Origin: Archivesica marissinica
Taxonomy: Eukaryota; Mollusca; Bivalvia; Venerida; Vesicomyidae
Direction of reading: 5' to 3'
DNA: 64,000 nucleotides
Assembly: GCA_014843695.1 (NCBI GenBank)
Contig: CM026391.1
Location: 13,425,918 to 13,489,917 of the forward strand
Shown here: piece after piece, positions 1-12,400 of the stretch
How positions within the stretch are numbered: the first letter of the stretch is position 1
Layout of the letters: the number at the start of each line of letters is the position of its first letter
Position numbers and translations under genes: made by a program
The notes under the pieces: model-generated
What the model saw: the letters and a program-made list of their open reading frames with translations, nothing else
Databases searched by the model: none
Told to the model about the DNA's origin: nothing

Positions 1-141
1 ATGCAATATAAAATATCCTGAGTTAATCATTCTACTTGACAGCAAACAGTAACTAAGAGAGTATATGATTCAGCCATACATTGACTAGGAGATAAATTGC
101 CAAGGAGATATAAAACCATGCTTGGAAGAAATTGCTGGTCC

Positions 142-1205
142 GCAATATGTGGCTACATATTTATCAATTGTATGCTATGCACCATTTCTTGAAAGCTGCA
201 CAAAGGAGCTACAATTGAATACAGTATTATTACAGGAGAAGTATACATAACTTTGCATATAGGAGAAGTATACCTAACTTTGTATATATGCGAAGTATAT
301 ATAATTGTGTATAGGAGAAGTGTACCTAACTTTGTATAGGAGAAGAATACCTAACTTTGTATAGGAGAAGAATACCTAACTTTGTATAGGAGAAGAATAC
401 CTAATGTTGCATAGCGGAAAAGTATACTTAACTTTGTATATAGGAGAAGTATACATAATTTTGTATAAAGGAGAAGAATACCTAACTTTGTATATAGGAG
501 AAGTATACCTAACTTTGTATAGGAGAAGTGTACCTAACTGTGTATATAGGAGAAGTATACCTAACTTTGCATAGGAGAAGAATACCTAACTTTGTATAGG
601 AGAAGAATACCTAACTTTGTATATGAGAAGAATACCTAACTTTGTATAGGAGAAGAATACCTAACTTTGTATATAGGAGAAGTATACATAATTTTGTATA
701 TAGGAGAAGAATACCTAACTTTGTATAGGAGAAGAATACCTAACTTTGTATAGGAGAAGAATACCTAACTGTGTATAGGAGAAGTATACCTAACTTTGTA
801 TATAGGAGAAGAATACCTAACTTTGTATAGGAGAAGAATACCTAACTTTGTATAGGAGAAGAATACCTAACTTTGTATAGGAGAAGAATACCTAACTTTG
901 TGTATAGGAGAAGTATACATAATTTTGTATATAGGAGAAGAATACCTAACTTTGTATAGGAGAAGAATACCTAACTTTGTATATAGGAGAAGTATACCTA
1001 ACTTTGTATATAGGAGAAGTATACCTAACTTGGTATATAGGAGAAGAATACCTAACTTTGCAATATGTGACTCATATTTATCAATTGTATGCTATGCACC
1101 ATTTCTTGAAAGCTGCACAAAGGAGCTACAATTGAATACAGTATCAATACAGGAGAAGTATACCTAACTTTGTATATAGGAGAAATATACCTAACTTTGT
1201 ATATA
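142..1205. repeat. Minisatellite (GGAGAAGTATACCTAACTTT core, ~25-27 bp) with duplicated 100-bp flank
   Basis: About 35 variants of a unit containing GGAGAAGWATACCTAACTTT, in the JIP intron after exon 4. A non-repeat block of about 100 bp at 142-242 recurs at 1060-1163, so array plus flank was duplicated as a block. Confidence 0.9.
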
Positions 1206-2551
1206 TTTGAAACAGAATATCGGACACTTGAGAATCGTGCAAAATGTTCACGCAAATACTAAGTGATCCATATCACAGAGATGAGAAAGAAGGAATGTAA
1301 ATATCCAGGCGTAGCTAGGCACAGGCCACGGGGCACTGCTTGCAATATTATTAATATAAATTTATTGATTTTGATTTGACAGGTGTTTCTGCCGATTCAC
1401 CAAAAAATGTCATAAATCAAAAGAAAAGTGCACATTTATCTCTTAAAAATAATGCTTTCAATACTGTGTTATTTTAGCATTTAGCTGAAATGACACGTGT
1501 ATATGGGTGTTTAACTTTTTGGCGCTAGCTATGCATGAGATACTACGCGTATCTTACAACTGTTTCTCTACTGGCGACGGTTGAGGGGATCTCCACAGGC
1601 AATAATTGTAACTGCCCTTCCTAGACCCTCGATCTACACTACAAACATAACACATTCTCAAATTACTCGTACAATGTTTATATATCCTCATTATTCATAT
1701 CTGTTTGAGCATAATAGACGAGACATCAGAAGGAATTTGCCCACGTTTCATTAACTTATTGCACCACTGTCATATATTTAATGGAATTTCATTAGAAAGG
1801 ACGAGGGATGGCAACAAATAGCAATTTCACTATTCGAATATTCGGTCGGGAAGGTATTCGAATATTCGATATAATTCTATCAAAAACTCAAACTCACTCA
1901 AATTGGCATTTTTGTGGACAATATAATATACATGTGGGCGGTTGTTGTTGCAAAGTGTCTTTTTTTCTCGGAATTTTCTCGTCTAAACAGTTTTTGACAT
2001 CATAATTAAACACTACCTACCTTAGCACCTACTGTAATTATCCGATTACATGGCAGAGTGTCAATTAACATGGTTTATTCACACATCCTTGGGCGATTTA
2101 TATTGTATTGTACTGTTTTATGATGGTTTCAAAAGAAAACAACGTATCTGACAGTTGATTTCATATTTGCAATTATATATTTTTTCCGAATATTTGAAAA
2201 CTGAAATAGTATTCGGATGTCCAAAGTAAGGACACATGCCGGTCATTTGACCGTGAAAACGGCACGTCCAGATTTGTCCAATACAATTTCATATCGTATT
2301 TGGCTGTTAGTCTTACCGTGTGTTAAGAACTTCAACATATTTAAATATCGAAAAATATAAGAAAATTACCTCCAATATTATTTCGGTGACTTCTATAGAT
2401 GCATTGCACATAGTCCAACCATATGTGCAGCTTCTGGTTTTATTCTAAGAATCGTGAGGCACGCGAAGGGTATGTATTTTAAGCCGTATATATCCTGGCT
2501 AGCTTTGAGCTATCACTATATATTTACGGCAAGGTTATCCAATTAAAATAC
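1206..2551. other. JIP intronic sequence without a gene
   Basis: AT-rich intron. It contains an AT-rich repeat around 1804-2240 with alternating TATTCGAATATTCG tracts; a related copy is at 54396-54490, and both begin AGGGATGGCAACRAA. No exon-like open segment was recognised on either strand. Confidence 0.5.
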
Positions 2552-2838
2552 TGGTAACTGCATTGAAGTGTAATAATACTCTCTGAACCATGAACTAGCA
2601 GACGTACAGTATAGGTCAGTTGCAACCTCATTTATATTCACTATAGGAGTAACTGCATTGAAGCGTAATAATACTCTCTGAACCATGAACTAGCAGACGT
2701 ACAGTATAGGTCAGTTGCAGCCTCATTTATATTCACTATAGGAGTAACTGCACTGAAGCGTAATAATACTCTCTGAACCATGAACTAGCAGACGTACAGT
2801 ATAGGTCAGTTGCAACCTCATTTATATTCACTATAGGA
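2552..2838. repeat. Three tandem copies of a 95-bp unit
   Basis: Units starting GTAACTGCATTGAAG and ending CACTATAGGA at 2552, 2647 and 2742. They are nearly identical, with a few substitutions. Confidence 0.9.
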
Positions 2839-2861
2839 GGAGTCTATGATGCACCCTTATG

Positions 2862-3130
2862 TTATTATGTTATATTTCGGGTTTTACGCCTGCATCAGCA
2901 TCATTTCGGGCTATATCGTCGGCGGGCAGTTTACTTAACAACACCTTTCCTGGGCAGGCTCCAGTAGTTAACCAGTACTTGGGTGCACCAACCTCCGTAA
3001 GAAACTGCCAACTTTTTCATATAAAGAGACACAGTCTGAGCGGGGCTTGAACCCGTGACCATCAGTGATAATAGGTTACAGTGGTATACAAGTCAGCGAC
3101 CGTATCCACTCGACCACTGAGGCGGACTCC
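2862..3130 (-). mobile_element. SINE family B (tRNA-Leu/Ser-like head)
   Basis: Reverse-strand copy. Its head reads CCTCAGTGGTCGAGTGG, with a box-B-like GGGTTCAAGCCCC. Other copies are at 34553-34826 (minus) and 57788-58070 (plus). Shared body and different flanks identify a dispersed family, not a functional tRNA gene. Confidence 0.8.
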
Positions 3131-3134
3131 TCTC

Positions 3135-3305
3135 AGAACCATGGTGGTAGTGAGTGTCCTTATTGAATGGCAACTTAAATCCACATTGCCTCTTCTCTCT
3201 CCCTCATGGAGATGGATTCTATGAGAAATGACGTCTCGAGAGCTAGCAACGAAAAAGGATGTAAGAACTTGTTTTGTAATCGAGCTAAAATAAATTTGTA
3301 TAAAC
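3135..3305 (+). mobile_element. SINE family C, head-truncated copy
   Basis: Matches the 3' part of the family C element at 6422-6655 (TTGCCTCTTCTCTCTC and the tail GAGCTAAAATAAATTTG). The tRNA-like head is missing. Confidence 0.7.
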
Positions 3306-3331
3306 TATGTTATTACAGAGACTAACACTAC

Positions 3332-3423
3332 CTAGATCTTGGGCTATTGGCCATCTCTGCAATACGCTCACTTCCCATTAACATCTTGGCTCTCTCCATG
3401 TAGTCCATGTGTGTACGCATCAG
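3332..3423 (-). CDS. MAPK8IP3/SPAG9-like: JIP3/4 homologue exon 4
   Basis: 92 bases, from an acceptor (TATAACAG) to a donor GTAGTG at 3331. It encodes [19 protein letters not shown] then [11 protein letters not shown]. The first 13 residues align one to one with the family segment ending YMEHLERTK. The exon ends in phase 2. The next exon would lie left of it; I could not recognise one in 1-3331. Confidence 0.85.
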
Positions 3424-6400
3424 CTGTTATATAAAATGTCAAGCAGGTTTAGAGGCGGGAATAGGGTCAAATATTTCAAGGTCGATTCATTCAGATTCAT
3501 TCATTTTTTGATATCTTCTAATTACATTTCGCTGAAAAGTAGTACCTATATTAAGGAATTGAGGCCTATAAATAGTATTTTTAAATTTTAATCTGATCCT
3601 ACCTTCATGCGCAATAATGGCCAAAATCGGCATGCCTAATAAATCATTTGTGACGTCATAACGCTGCATGTATGCCGTCATAACGCTGCATGTATGATGT
3701 CATAACGCTGCATGTATGACGTCATAACGCTGCATGTATGACGTCATAACGCTGCATGTATGATGTCATAATGCTGCATGTATGACGTCATAATGCTGCA
3801 TGTATGATGTCATAATGCTGCGTGTATGATGTCATATGTTCACCGATGGTATGATAAACTTCAGCAGGTCGTGAATATTCGGTAATATTTCCTCTCTAAA
3901 TCATCTTTTTTATCAGAAGATAGGATAAATAGAATATTAGGTTACTGTCTTATAAATGTTTAATTACTACGCTATTCTCCGAAATACTACAATGCTGAAC
4001 CTCTCCTTGCATATTTTCTCCGACTCGCCAAAATAAATTAAAACTTGTAACACAGCGACTTAATATTCGCTATAAAATTATACTGCTGTCCAAGGAAATA
4101 TAGAAATTTATCATTGAAATAAAATGTGTTATTCCACCAATGCAACCCTGTTCGATCCTCGGACCGGGATGTATGTGAGATGGTACGGTGGTCGCCAGAT
4201 CGGACAGGTAGGTTTTCTCCGGGTATTCCGGTTTCCTCCCACACGAATGACCATATTTACGCATTCATATTAAGTTGTTAGAACTTGCTTCGCAATCATT
4301 ATTATTAAGTGTGTGTCTAATTTTGATAATTTCTGATTGGATACATGTAAATTTACCGTCATGCGTAATAATGGTCAGAATCGGCCTGCACAATAAACTT
4401 TCCTGTGTGTGTGTTTTACGTTTATTTATCGTCGCTACCGGTTGCCCATATGAGCGACGCCTCCTGAAGAGATTAGTCATTTTAGATTTTTGGAGGATAG
4501 TGCAATGATACAGACAGAGACCCATTCCAGAGTCTCCTCTGGTTCTTTTACGTGCACGGTGTAAAGCACCGACACGAGATCTCGGTTTAACGTCCCATCT
4601 GAAAGACTGTTAATTTTATTAGGATCAGACGGGGGATCGAACCTGCGATCCCTGGATTACCAGTCCAGCGTGTTACCACTGGACTACAGATTCCTTTATT
4701 AATCAGTGGCTAATAAACCTTTCATGACATCATAACGCTTTTTAATTTGAAGATAGAATATTAGGTATTATTTTCTCTAACTCGACTAGTAAATTAAAAT
4801 GTATAAGACAGTAACCTAATAATCTCTATGTATGTTGAGCGCTGGTTCTGCTATCGTTAAAATATTAGCACTAAAACTGGCACATATACCCACATTGTAC
4901 ACACGTAACTAGACAATTTTACATTTATTTAAGGGGCAACAACTCTGGTCTTAATCGTCCATGTAAATAGTAGCACATTATGAACAGGTCAGATACGGCT
5001 GGGGGGGGGGTAATAAATATTGAAACATTAATTTAGATGTTGTATACACGTACATAATCAATCACACCAATTATTTAATGTACCGTAATTTGCTATGTAT
5101 ACCACGCTGTATCATGTATAACACGCACTTACTTTTTGGCACGAAAATCAGGGGGAAATCGTAGTTCTGGTGCATTTATTTTCACAAGCCAAAATTTCTC
5201 AACCTAATATTCACTATATACTGGATAATAGTAGACACAAATGTGTCGGTAAAACGTCTATAGAACTTATTTTAGTCAAATCTCACAGATCGAAACATTC
5301 GTAACTTTTGGGGGTCCAGAAATATGGCATAAATGTATCAGTCAGGGCTCATTCACTGTTAGAATTTTTGGGAGAAGTGAGAAAGTGCATGATCGCGTCC
5401 TTAAATGGTTAAATGGCGTTATAATAAACGTTTATTTAATAAATTTCGACAAAATATGTTTAAAATGCACAGTATCCAATTAAATACAACATTTGAATAG
5501 AAGGAGTGCTTTATAATGGGCCAGTGTAGGCCAGTGTATCTAACTGGACACATTTTTTATGAAAATTGTAAAAAAAAAGGATTTTTTTAGGGAGAAGAGA
5601 TTGAGCCCTGACCAGTGCTATACACCGGGATATAATATACATGTATTGAAATGATATCTATATACCTCTGTATACCGTTCATGTACTTTATTGTATTCCT
5701 TCTTAGATTCAACTTCTTTATCCTCCATTCTGTTCACTGAAATAATACATACACGATAGGGTGATTAATACATACAAGACAGGGTGATTAATACATACAC
5801 GACAGGGTGATTAATACATACACGATAGGGTGATTAATACATACATGATAGGGTGATTAATACATACACAATAGGGTGATTAATACATACATGATAGGGT
5901 GATTAATACATACATGACAGGGTGATTAATACATACATGATAGTGTGATTAATACATACATGATAGGGTGATTAATACATACACAATAGGGTGATTAATA
6001 CATACACAACAGGGTGATTAATATATGCATGACAGGGTGATTAATACATACACAATGGGGTGATTAATACAAAGAATCAGATGAAGAACACACTGTATGC
6101 TATTTCTAGACATTTGACGGAAAATGCATGATCTGTTTATTTCAATATGAACCAACCCTGCACGGCTACAGAAAGATTAGCACACATTAGACAAATTGGC
6201 AGGGAACTTTGGGAATAGTAAAATTTGTAACAACCAGTATATGTATTAATTTGCACAGAAATTAAGTTTCAATCTCCAAATAAAATGAATGCTGTCTTCA
6301 GTCAAACCTGTGTTAGTGGTCACTTCCATTAAAACAGCCAACCTGTATCAAGCAACCATTATCCAGATTCCCAATATGTTGTTTTATTATACATTTGCCC

Positions 6401-9400
6401 TCAATTTAGCAGCCACCTGTGGAAGTTGTGATAGCTCAGTGGTAGCGCGTTCGCTTCACGTGCGAAAGGCCCGGAGTTCGAGCCCCACTGGAGCCGTTAC
6501 AATTGTGTCCTTAGGCAAGGCATTTAAATTCCACATGCCTCTTCTCTCTCCATCGTGGCGATGGATTCCATCAGGAATGAGGTCTCGAGAGTGATTAGTA
6601 TAAGTTATAAGAACTTGTTTCGCAATCGAGCTAAAATAAATTTGTATAAACATAAACCTGTGCTAAGCAGCCATTTTCGGTGATTCCCTTGGCTGGCTGC
6701 TTAAGACAGGGTTGACTGTTATTGGAAAAAAGTAAGTTTTAGTTTGATATAAAATGAGAAGTGTAAAATAGCTAAAGAGAACTCTATCTCCCAATTCTCC
6801 TTGCAGCCGGAGCCCAGTAAAGCATATTACCAAGCCTGGATCCAGCCACAGATGTACATGTATTGATACCCAGTCTTTATTTTTCAGTTCTAACAGCTTC
6901 ACTGTGGACTTGAGACTATCGGGTACCTGGCTACATGTTTTTATTATTCAGTTCTAACAGCTTCACTGTGGACTTGAGACTATCGGGTACCTGGCTACAT
7001 GTTTTTATTATTCAGTTCTAACAGACTCACTATGGACTCCAATTTTACATGTACATGTAGCTGGTACCTGGCTACATCCTAAACTTACTATGGTACCTGG
7101 CTACACCAGAAACGTTTTTATTCTTCAGTTCTAACAGGCTCACTATGGACTCCAATTTTACATGTACATGTAGCTGGTACCTGGCTACATGGCAAACTCA
7201 CTATGGACTCAAGATTACATGTATCTGGTACCTAATGACATGTACATGGTAAACTCACTATGGACTCAAGACTATCTGGTGCCTGGCTACATGCTAAACT
7301 CAATATGGAATTGCACTATCTTGTACCCGGCTTCATGATAAACTGACAGTAGTGATCAGAAACATTTTTATTCTTCAGTTCTAACAGCCTCAATATGGGC
7401 TCAAGTTTACATATACATGTAGCTGGTGCCTGGCTACATGGTAATTTATATATATATATTGAACTCAATATGGAATTGGCACTATCTTGTACCCGGCTTC
7501 ATGATAAACTTACAGTGATCAGAAGCGTTTTTATTCTTCAGTTCTAACAGCCTCACAATGGACTCGAGACTATCTATCTTGTCTTCAGTCTCCTTCTTGA
7601 ACTCTTCAGTCTCGTCCTCTGTCTCCAGGAATTTCTGAAACATCAAACAATTCACAGTCACAATATGTTCCATATCACAGTAGGTAGCATATCACAGTCT
7701 GTATGTAGCATATCACAGTCTGTATGTAGCATACCACAGTCTGTATGTAGCATATCACAGTCTGTATGCAGCATATCACAGTCTGTATGTAGCATATCAC
7801 AGTCTGTATGTAGCATATCACAGTCTGTATGTAGCATATCACAGTCTGTATGTAGCATATCACAGTCTGTATGTAGCATATCACAGTCTGTATGCAGCAT
7901 ATCACAGTCTGTATGTAGCATATCACAGTCTGTATGTAGCATATCACAGTCTGTATGTAGCATATCACAGTCTGTATGTAGCATATCACAGTCTGTATGC
8001 AGCATATCACAGTCTGTATGCAGCATATCACAGTCTGTATGCAGCATATCACAGTCTGTATGCAGCATATCACAGTCTGTATGCAGCATATCACAGTCTG
8101 TATGTAGCATATCACAGTCTGTATGTAGCATATCACAGTCTGTATGTAGCATATCACAGTCTGTATGCAGCATATCACAGTCTGTATGTAGCATATCACA
8201 GTCTGTATGTAGCATATCACAGTCTGTATGTAGCATATCACAGTCTGTATGTAGCATATCACAGTCTGTATGTAGCATATCACAGTCTGTATGTAGCATA
8301 TCACAGTCTGTATGTAGCATATCACAGTCTGTATGTAGCATATCACAGTCTGTTGCATATCACAGTCTGTATGCAGCATATCACAGTCTGTATGTAGCAT
8401 ATCACAGTCTGTATGTAGCATATCACAGTCTGTATGCAGCATATCACAGTCTGTATGTAGCATATCACAGTCTGTATGTAGCATATCACAGTCTGTATGC
8501 AGCATATCACAGTCTGTATGCAGCATATCACAGTCTGTATGCAGCATCACAGTCTGTATGTAGCATATCACAGTCTGTATGCAGCATATCACAGTCTGTA
8601 TGCAGCATATCACAGTCTGTATGCAGCATATCACAGTCTGTATGCAGCATATCACAGTCTGTATGTAGCATATCACAGTCTGTATGCAGCATATCACAGT
8701 CTGTATGCAGCATATCACAGTCTGTATGCAGCATATCACAGTCTGTATGTAGCATATCACAGTCTGTATGCAGCATATCACAGTCTGTATGCAGCATATC
8801 ACAGTCTGTATGCAGCATATCACAGTCTGTATGTAGCATATCACAGTCTGTATGCAGCATATCACAGTCTGTATGTAGCATATCACAGTCTGTATGTAGC
8901 ATATCACAGTCTGTATGTAGCATATCACAGTCTGTATGCAGCATATCACAGTCTGTATGTAGCATATCACAGTCTGTATGCAGCATATCACAGTCTGTAT
9001 GCAGCATATCACAGTCTGTATGCAGCATATCACAGTCTGTATGCAGCATATCACAGTCTGTATGCAGCATATCACAGTCTGTATGCAGCATATCACAGTC
9101 TGTATGCAGCATATCACAGTCTGTATGCAGCATATCACAGTCTGTATGCAGCATATCACAGNNNNNNNNNNNNNNNNNNNNNNNNNNNNNNNNNNNNNNN
9201 NNNNNNNNNNNNNNNNNNNNNNNNNNNNNNNNNNNNNNNNNNNNNNNNNNNNNNNNNNNNNNNNNNNNNNNNNNNNNNNNNNNNNNNNNNNNNNNNNNNN
9301 NNNNNNNNNNNNNNNNNNNNNNNNNNNNNNNNNNNNNNNNNNNNNNNNNNNNNNNNNNNNNNNNNNNNNNNNNNNNNNNNNNNNNNNNNNNNNNNNNNNN

Positions 9401-12400
9401 NNNNNNNNNNNNNNNNNNNNNNNNNNNNNNNNNNNNNNNNNNNNNNNNNNNNNNNNNNNNNNNNNNNNNNNNNNNNNNNNNNNNNNNNNNNNNNNNNNNN
9501 NNNNNNNNNNNNNNNNNNNNNNNNNNNNNNNNNNNNNNNNNNNNNNNNNNNNNNNNNNNNNNNNNNNNNNNNNNNNNNNNNNNNNNNNNNNNNNNNNNNN
9601 NNNNNNNNNNNNNNNNNNNNNNNNNNNNNNNNNNNNNNNNNNNNNNNNNNNNNNNNNNNNNNNNNNNNNNNNNNNNNNNNNNNNNNNNNNNNNNNNNNNN
9701 NNNNNNNNNNNNNNNNNNNNNNNNNNNNNNNNNNNNNNNNNNNNNNNNNNNNNNNNNNNNNNNNNNNNNNNNNNNNNNNNNNNNNNNNNNNNNNNNNNNN
9801 NNNNNNNNNNNNNNNNNNNNNNNNNNNNNNNNNNNNNNNNNNNNNNNNNNNNNNNNNNNNNNNNNNNNNNNNNNNNNNNNNNNNNNNNNNNNNNNNNNNN
9901 NNNNNNNNNNNNNNNNNNNNNNNNNNNNNNNNNNNNNNNNNNNNNNNNNNNNNNNNNNNNNNNNNNNNNNNNNNNNNNNNNNNNNNNNNNNNNNNNNNNN
10001 NNNNNNNNNNNNNNNNNNNNNNNNNNNNNNNNNNNNNNNNNNNNNNNNNNNNNNNNNNNNNNNNNNNNNNNNNNNNNNNNNNNNNNNNNNNNNNNNNNNN
10101 NNNNNNNNNNNNNNNNNNNNNNNNNNNNNNNNNNNNNNNNNNNNNNNNNNNNNNNNNNNNNTTTAGTTTACATGTAATTGGCTATGTGGTATGGGATGAC
10201 CATATGTGTATAGTTTACATGTAATTGGCTATGTGGTATGGGATGATCACATGTGTATAGTTTACATGTAATTGGCTATGTGGTATGGGATGATCATATG
10301 TGTATAGTTTACATGTAATTGGCTATGTGGTATGGGAGGAGTGTGTGTGTTTAGTTTACATGTAATTGGCTATGTGGTATGGGATGACCATATGTGTATA
10401 GTTTACATGTAATTGGCTATGTGGTATGGGATGATCACATGTGTATAGTTTACATGTAATTGGCTATGTGGTATGGGATGATCATATGTGTATAGTTTAC
10501 ATGTAATTGGCTATGTGGTATGGGATGACCATATGTGTATAGTTTACATGTAATTGGCTAAATATGTGTATAGTTTACATGTAATTGGCTATGTGGTATG
10601 GGATGACCATATGTGTATAGTTTACATGTAATTGGCTATGTGGTATGGGAGGAGTGTGTGTGTTTTACGTTTAATTATCGTCGCTACCGGTTGCCCATAT
10701 GAGCGAAGCCTCCTGAAGAGATTAGTCATTTTAAATTTTTGGAGGATAGTGCAATGATACAGACAGAGACCCATTCCAGAGTCTCCTCTGGTTTTTTACG
10801 TGCACAGTGTAAAGCACCGACACAAGACCTCGGTTTAAAGCCCCATCTGAAAGACTATTAATTTTATTATGGTCAGACGGGGGATCGAACCTGCGATCCC
10901 TGGATTACCAGTCCGACGTGTTAACCACAGGACTACAGATCTGTCCATAAGGTATTGGAGGAAACGTTGTTCCAAGTATATGTAATCAACTGTTGACAGA
11001 CGGGTGGACATTGGGTGATCTAAAAACTACAGGCTATAGTCATTGTCAATAAATGGAATAGAGGAGTGTAGTGTAATTTGTTTGTTCAAGTAACAGTCAA
11101 AACTCACCATTGTTACATAATATTGGTAACAATATTATCCGAGTGTTAATTTATTTAAATAGAATCTACATATAGTAGATACGGTCATTTAATGGGATTA
11201 GAATTATAAATACAGTCATATAATGGTTGTTAAAAAGCTTATAGACAAATTAATATTATTCACTGCCATACATGTATATATATATCACACAATAATTGAA
11301 TTTATAAATACATGTACAAAAGAAACAAATTAGAATTGTGCTTAAACAGTGCTTCGAGCAAATACATGTACATGATTGTACAAGTAACGGTGTAATTCTA
11401 CCAAGCTATAAGAAACGTGATGTAAATGGTCCATCAAATTAAAGCCGCATAACATTAGAAAATGTTACCGCTGAAATATTTCCTTGAGCTCTAAGAAAAA
11501 GAATTAATAAATGGTGTGAAATGGTTCGATCCTCAGACCGAGAAGTATGCGAGATGGTACGGTGGTCGCCAGATCGGACAGGTGGGTTTTCTCAGTGTAC
11601 TCTGGTTTCCTCCCACACAAATGACCACAAATACGCTGCCATCCGCGCCAACCAGAGTGATTAATATAAGTTGTTACAGCTTGTTTCGCTATAGTTGCAA
11701 ACTAAATACAGTTTATACTAAATAGTGTGACAACAAACAATGTTGTTAATGATGCACAATGTGGTTTTCATGATAATCGTTCTACAGCTGACACTATTAT
11801 CTTTCTTGCATTCAATTATTCAAAAGGTTTTATCCAAAAAAGCACAACTCTGGTACGTTGTTATTGATTATCAATGTGCATTTGATACCATTATAAGGAA
11901 TGCATTGTGGGTGGGAGTCAGCTGTAAATTGATTAACATGATTGAATGTACCAGTATATACAATGATCAATGAAAATATCATTTAGTATGATCTGATGTC
12001 ACATTTGGATTAAAACCAGGTGAACAGGTATCTCCGTTAGATGCTATGGTGGACAAGATATTAAGTTATTGTTAATGAACGTTTAGTATTATTTGCCGAG
12101 AATATTGTATTATTTAAGGCAATATTCCACTAAATGTTAATAAAACAAAAGTCTGTATTACTCAAAAATAGAAAAAGGAATCAGGGTTTTCACTTCTTCA
12201 TTAATCAGAAAACTGATTGATATTGTGGAGAAATTGACCACGTTAATGTGATCCGATATTGCACTAAGTTGTCACACGGTATAAGTAAGAAAAGTATTAA
12301 ATGTACCGTAGTATCTCAATTCACAATGTGGCACAAACTACAATGTAAATACTTGATTTAAAAGCACAGATCCAGATTTATCAATTCAATTCAAACTTTA

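Noticed and set aside
241..1205. CRISPR-like array of regularly spaced repeats
   Set aside because: There are no unique spacers; units are directly adjacent and the DNA is eukaryotic.
4620..4694. Possible tRNA genes at this and similar sites (10880, 18080, 55280, 6430, 57790)
   Set aside because: Each has box A and B-like motifs but no closed acceptor stem that I can form, and each is joined to a shared SINE body present in many copies.
7665..10166. An 833-codon plus-strand frame (SISQSVC repeats) and a 494-codon minus frame
   Set aside because: Both are readings of the stop-free 21-bp satellite, partly through the N gap. Several frames are open on both strands, and the array lies in JIP intron 1.
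11740..11973. A functional 77-codon gene
   Set aside because: It is one intact piece of a frameshifted LINE reverse transcriptase, recorded as a pseudogene.
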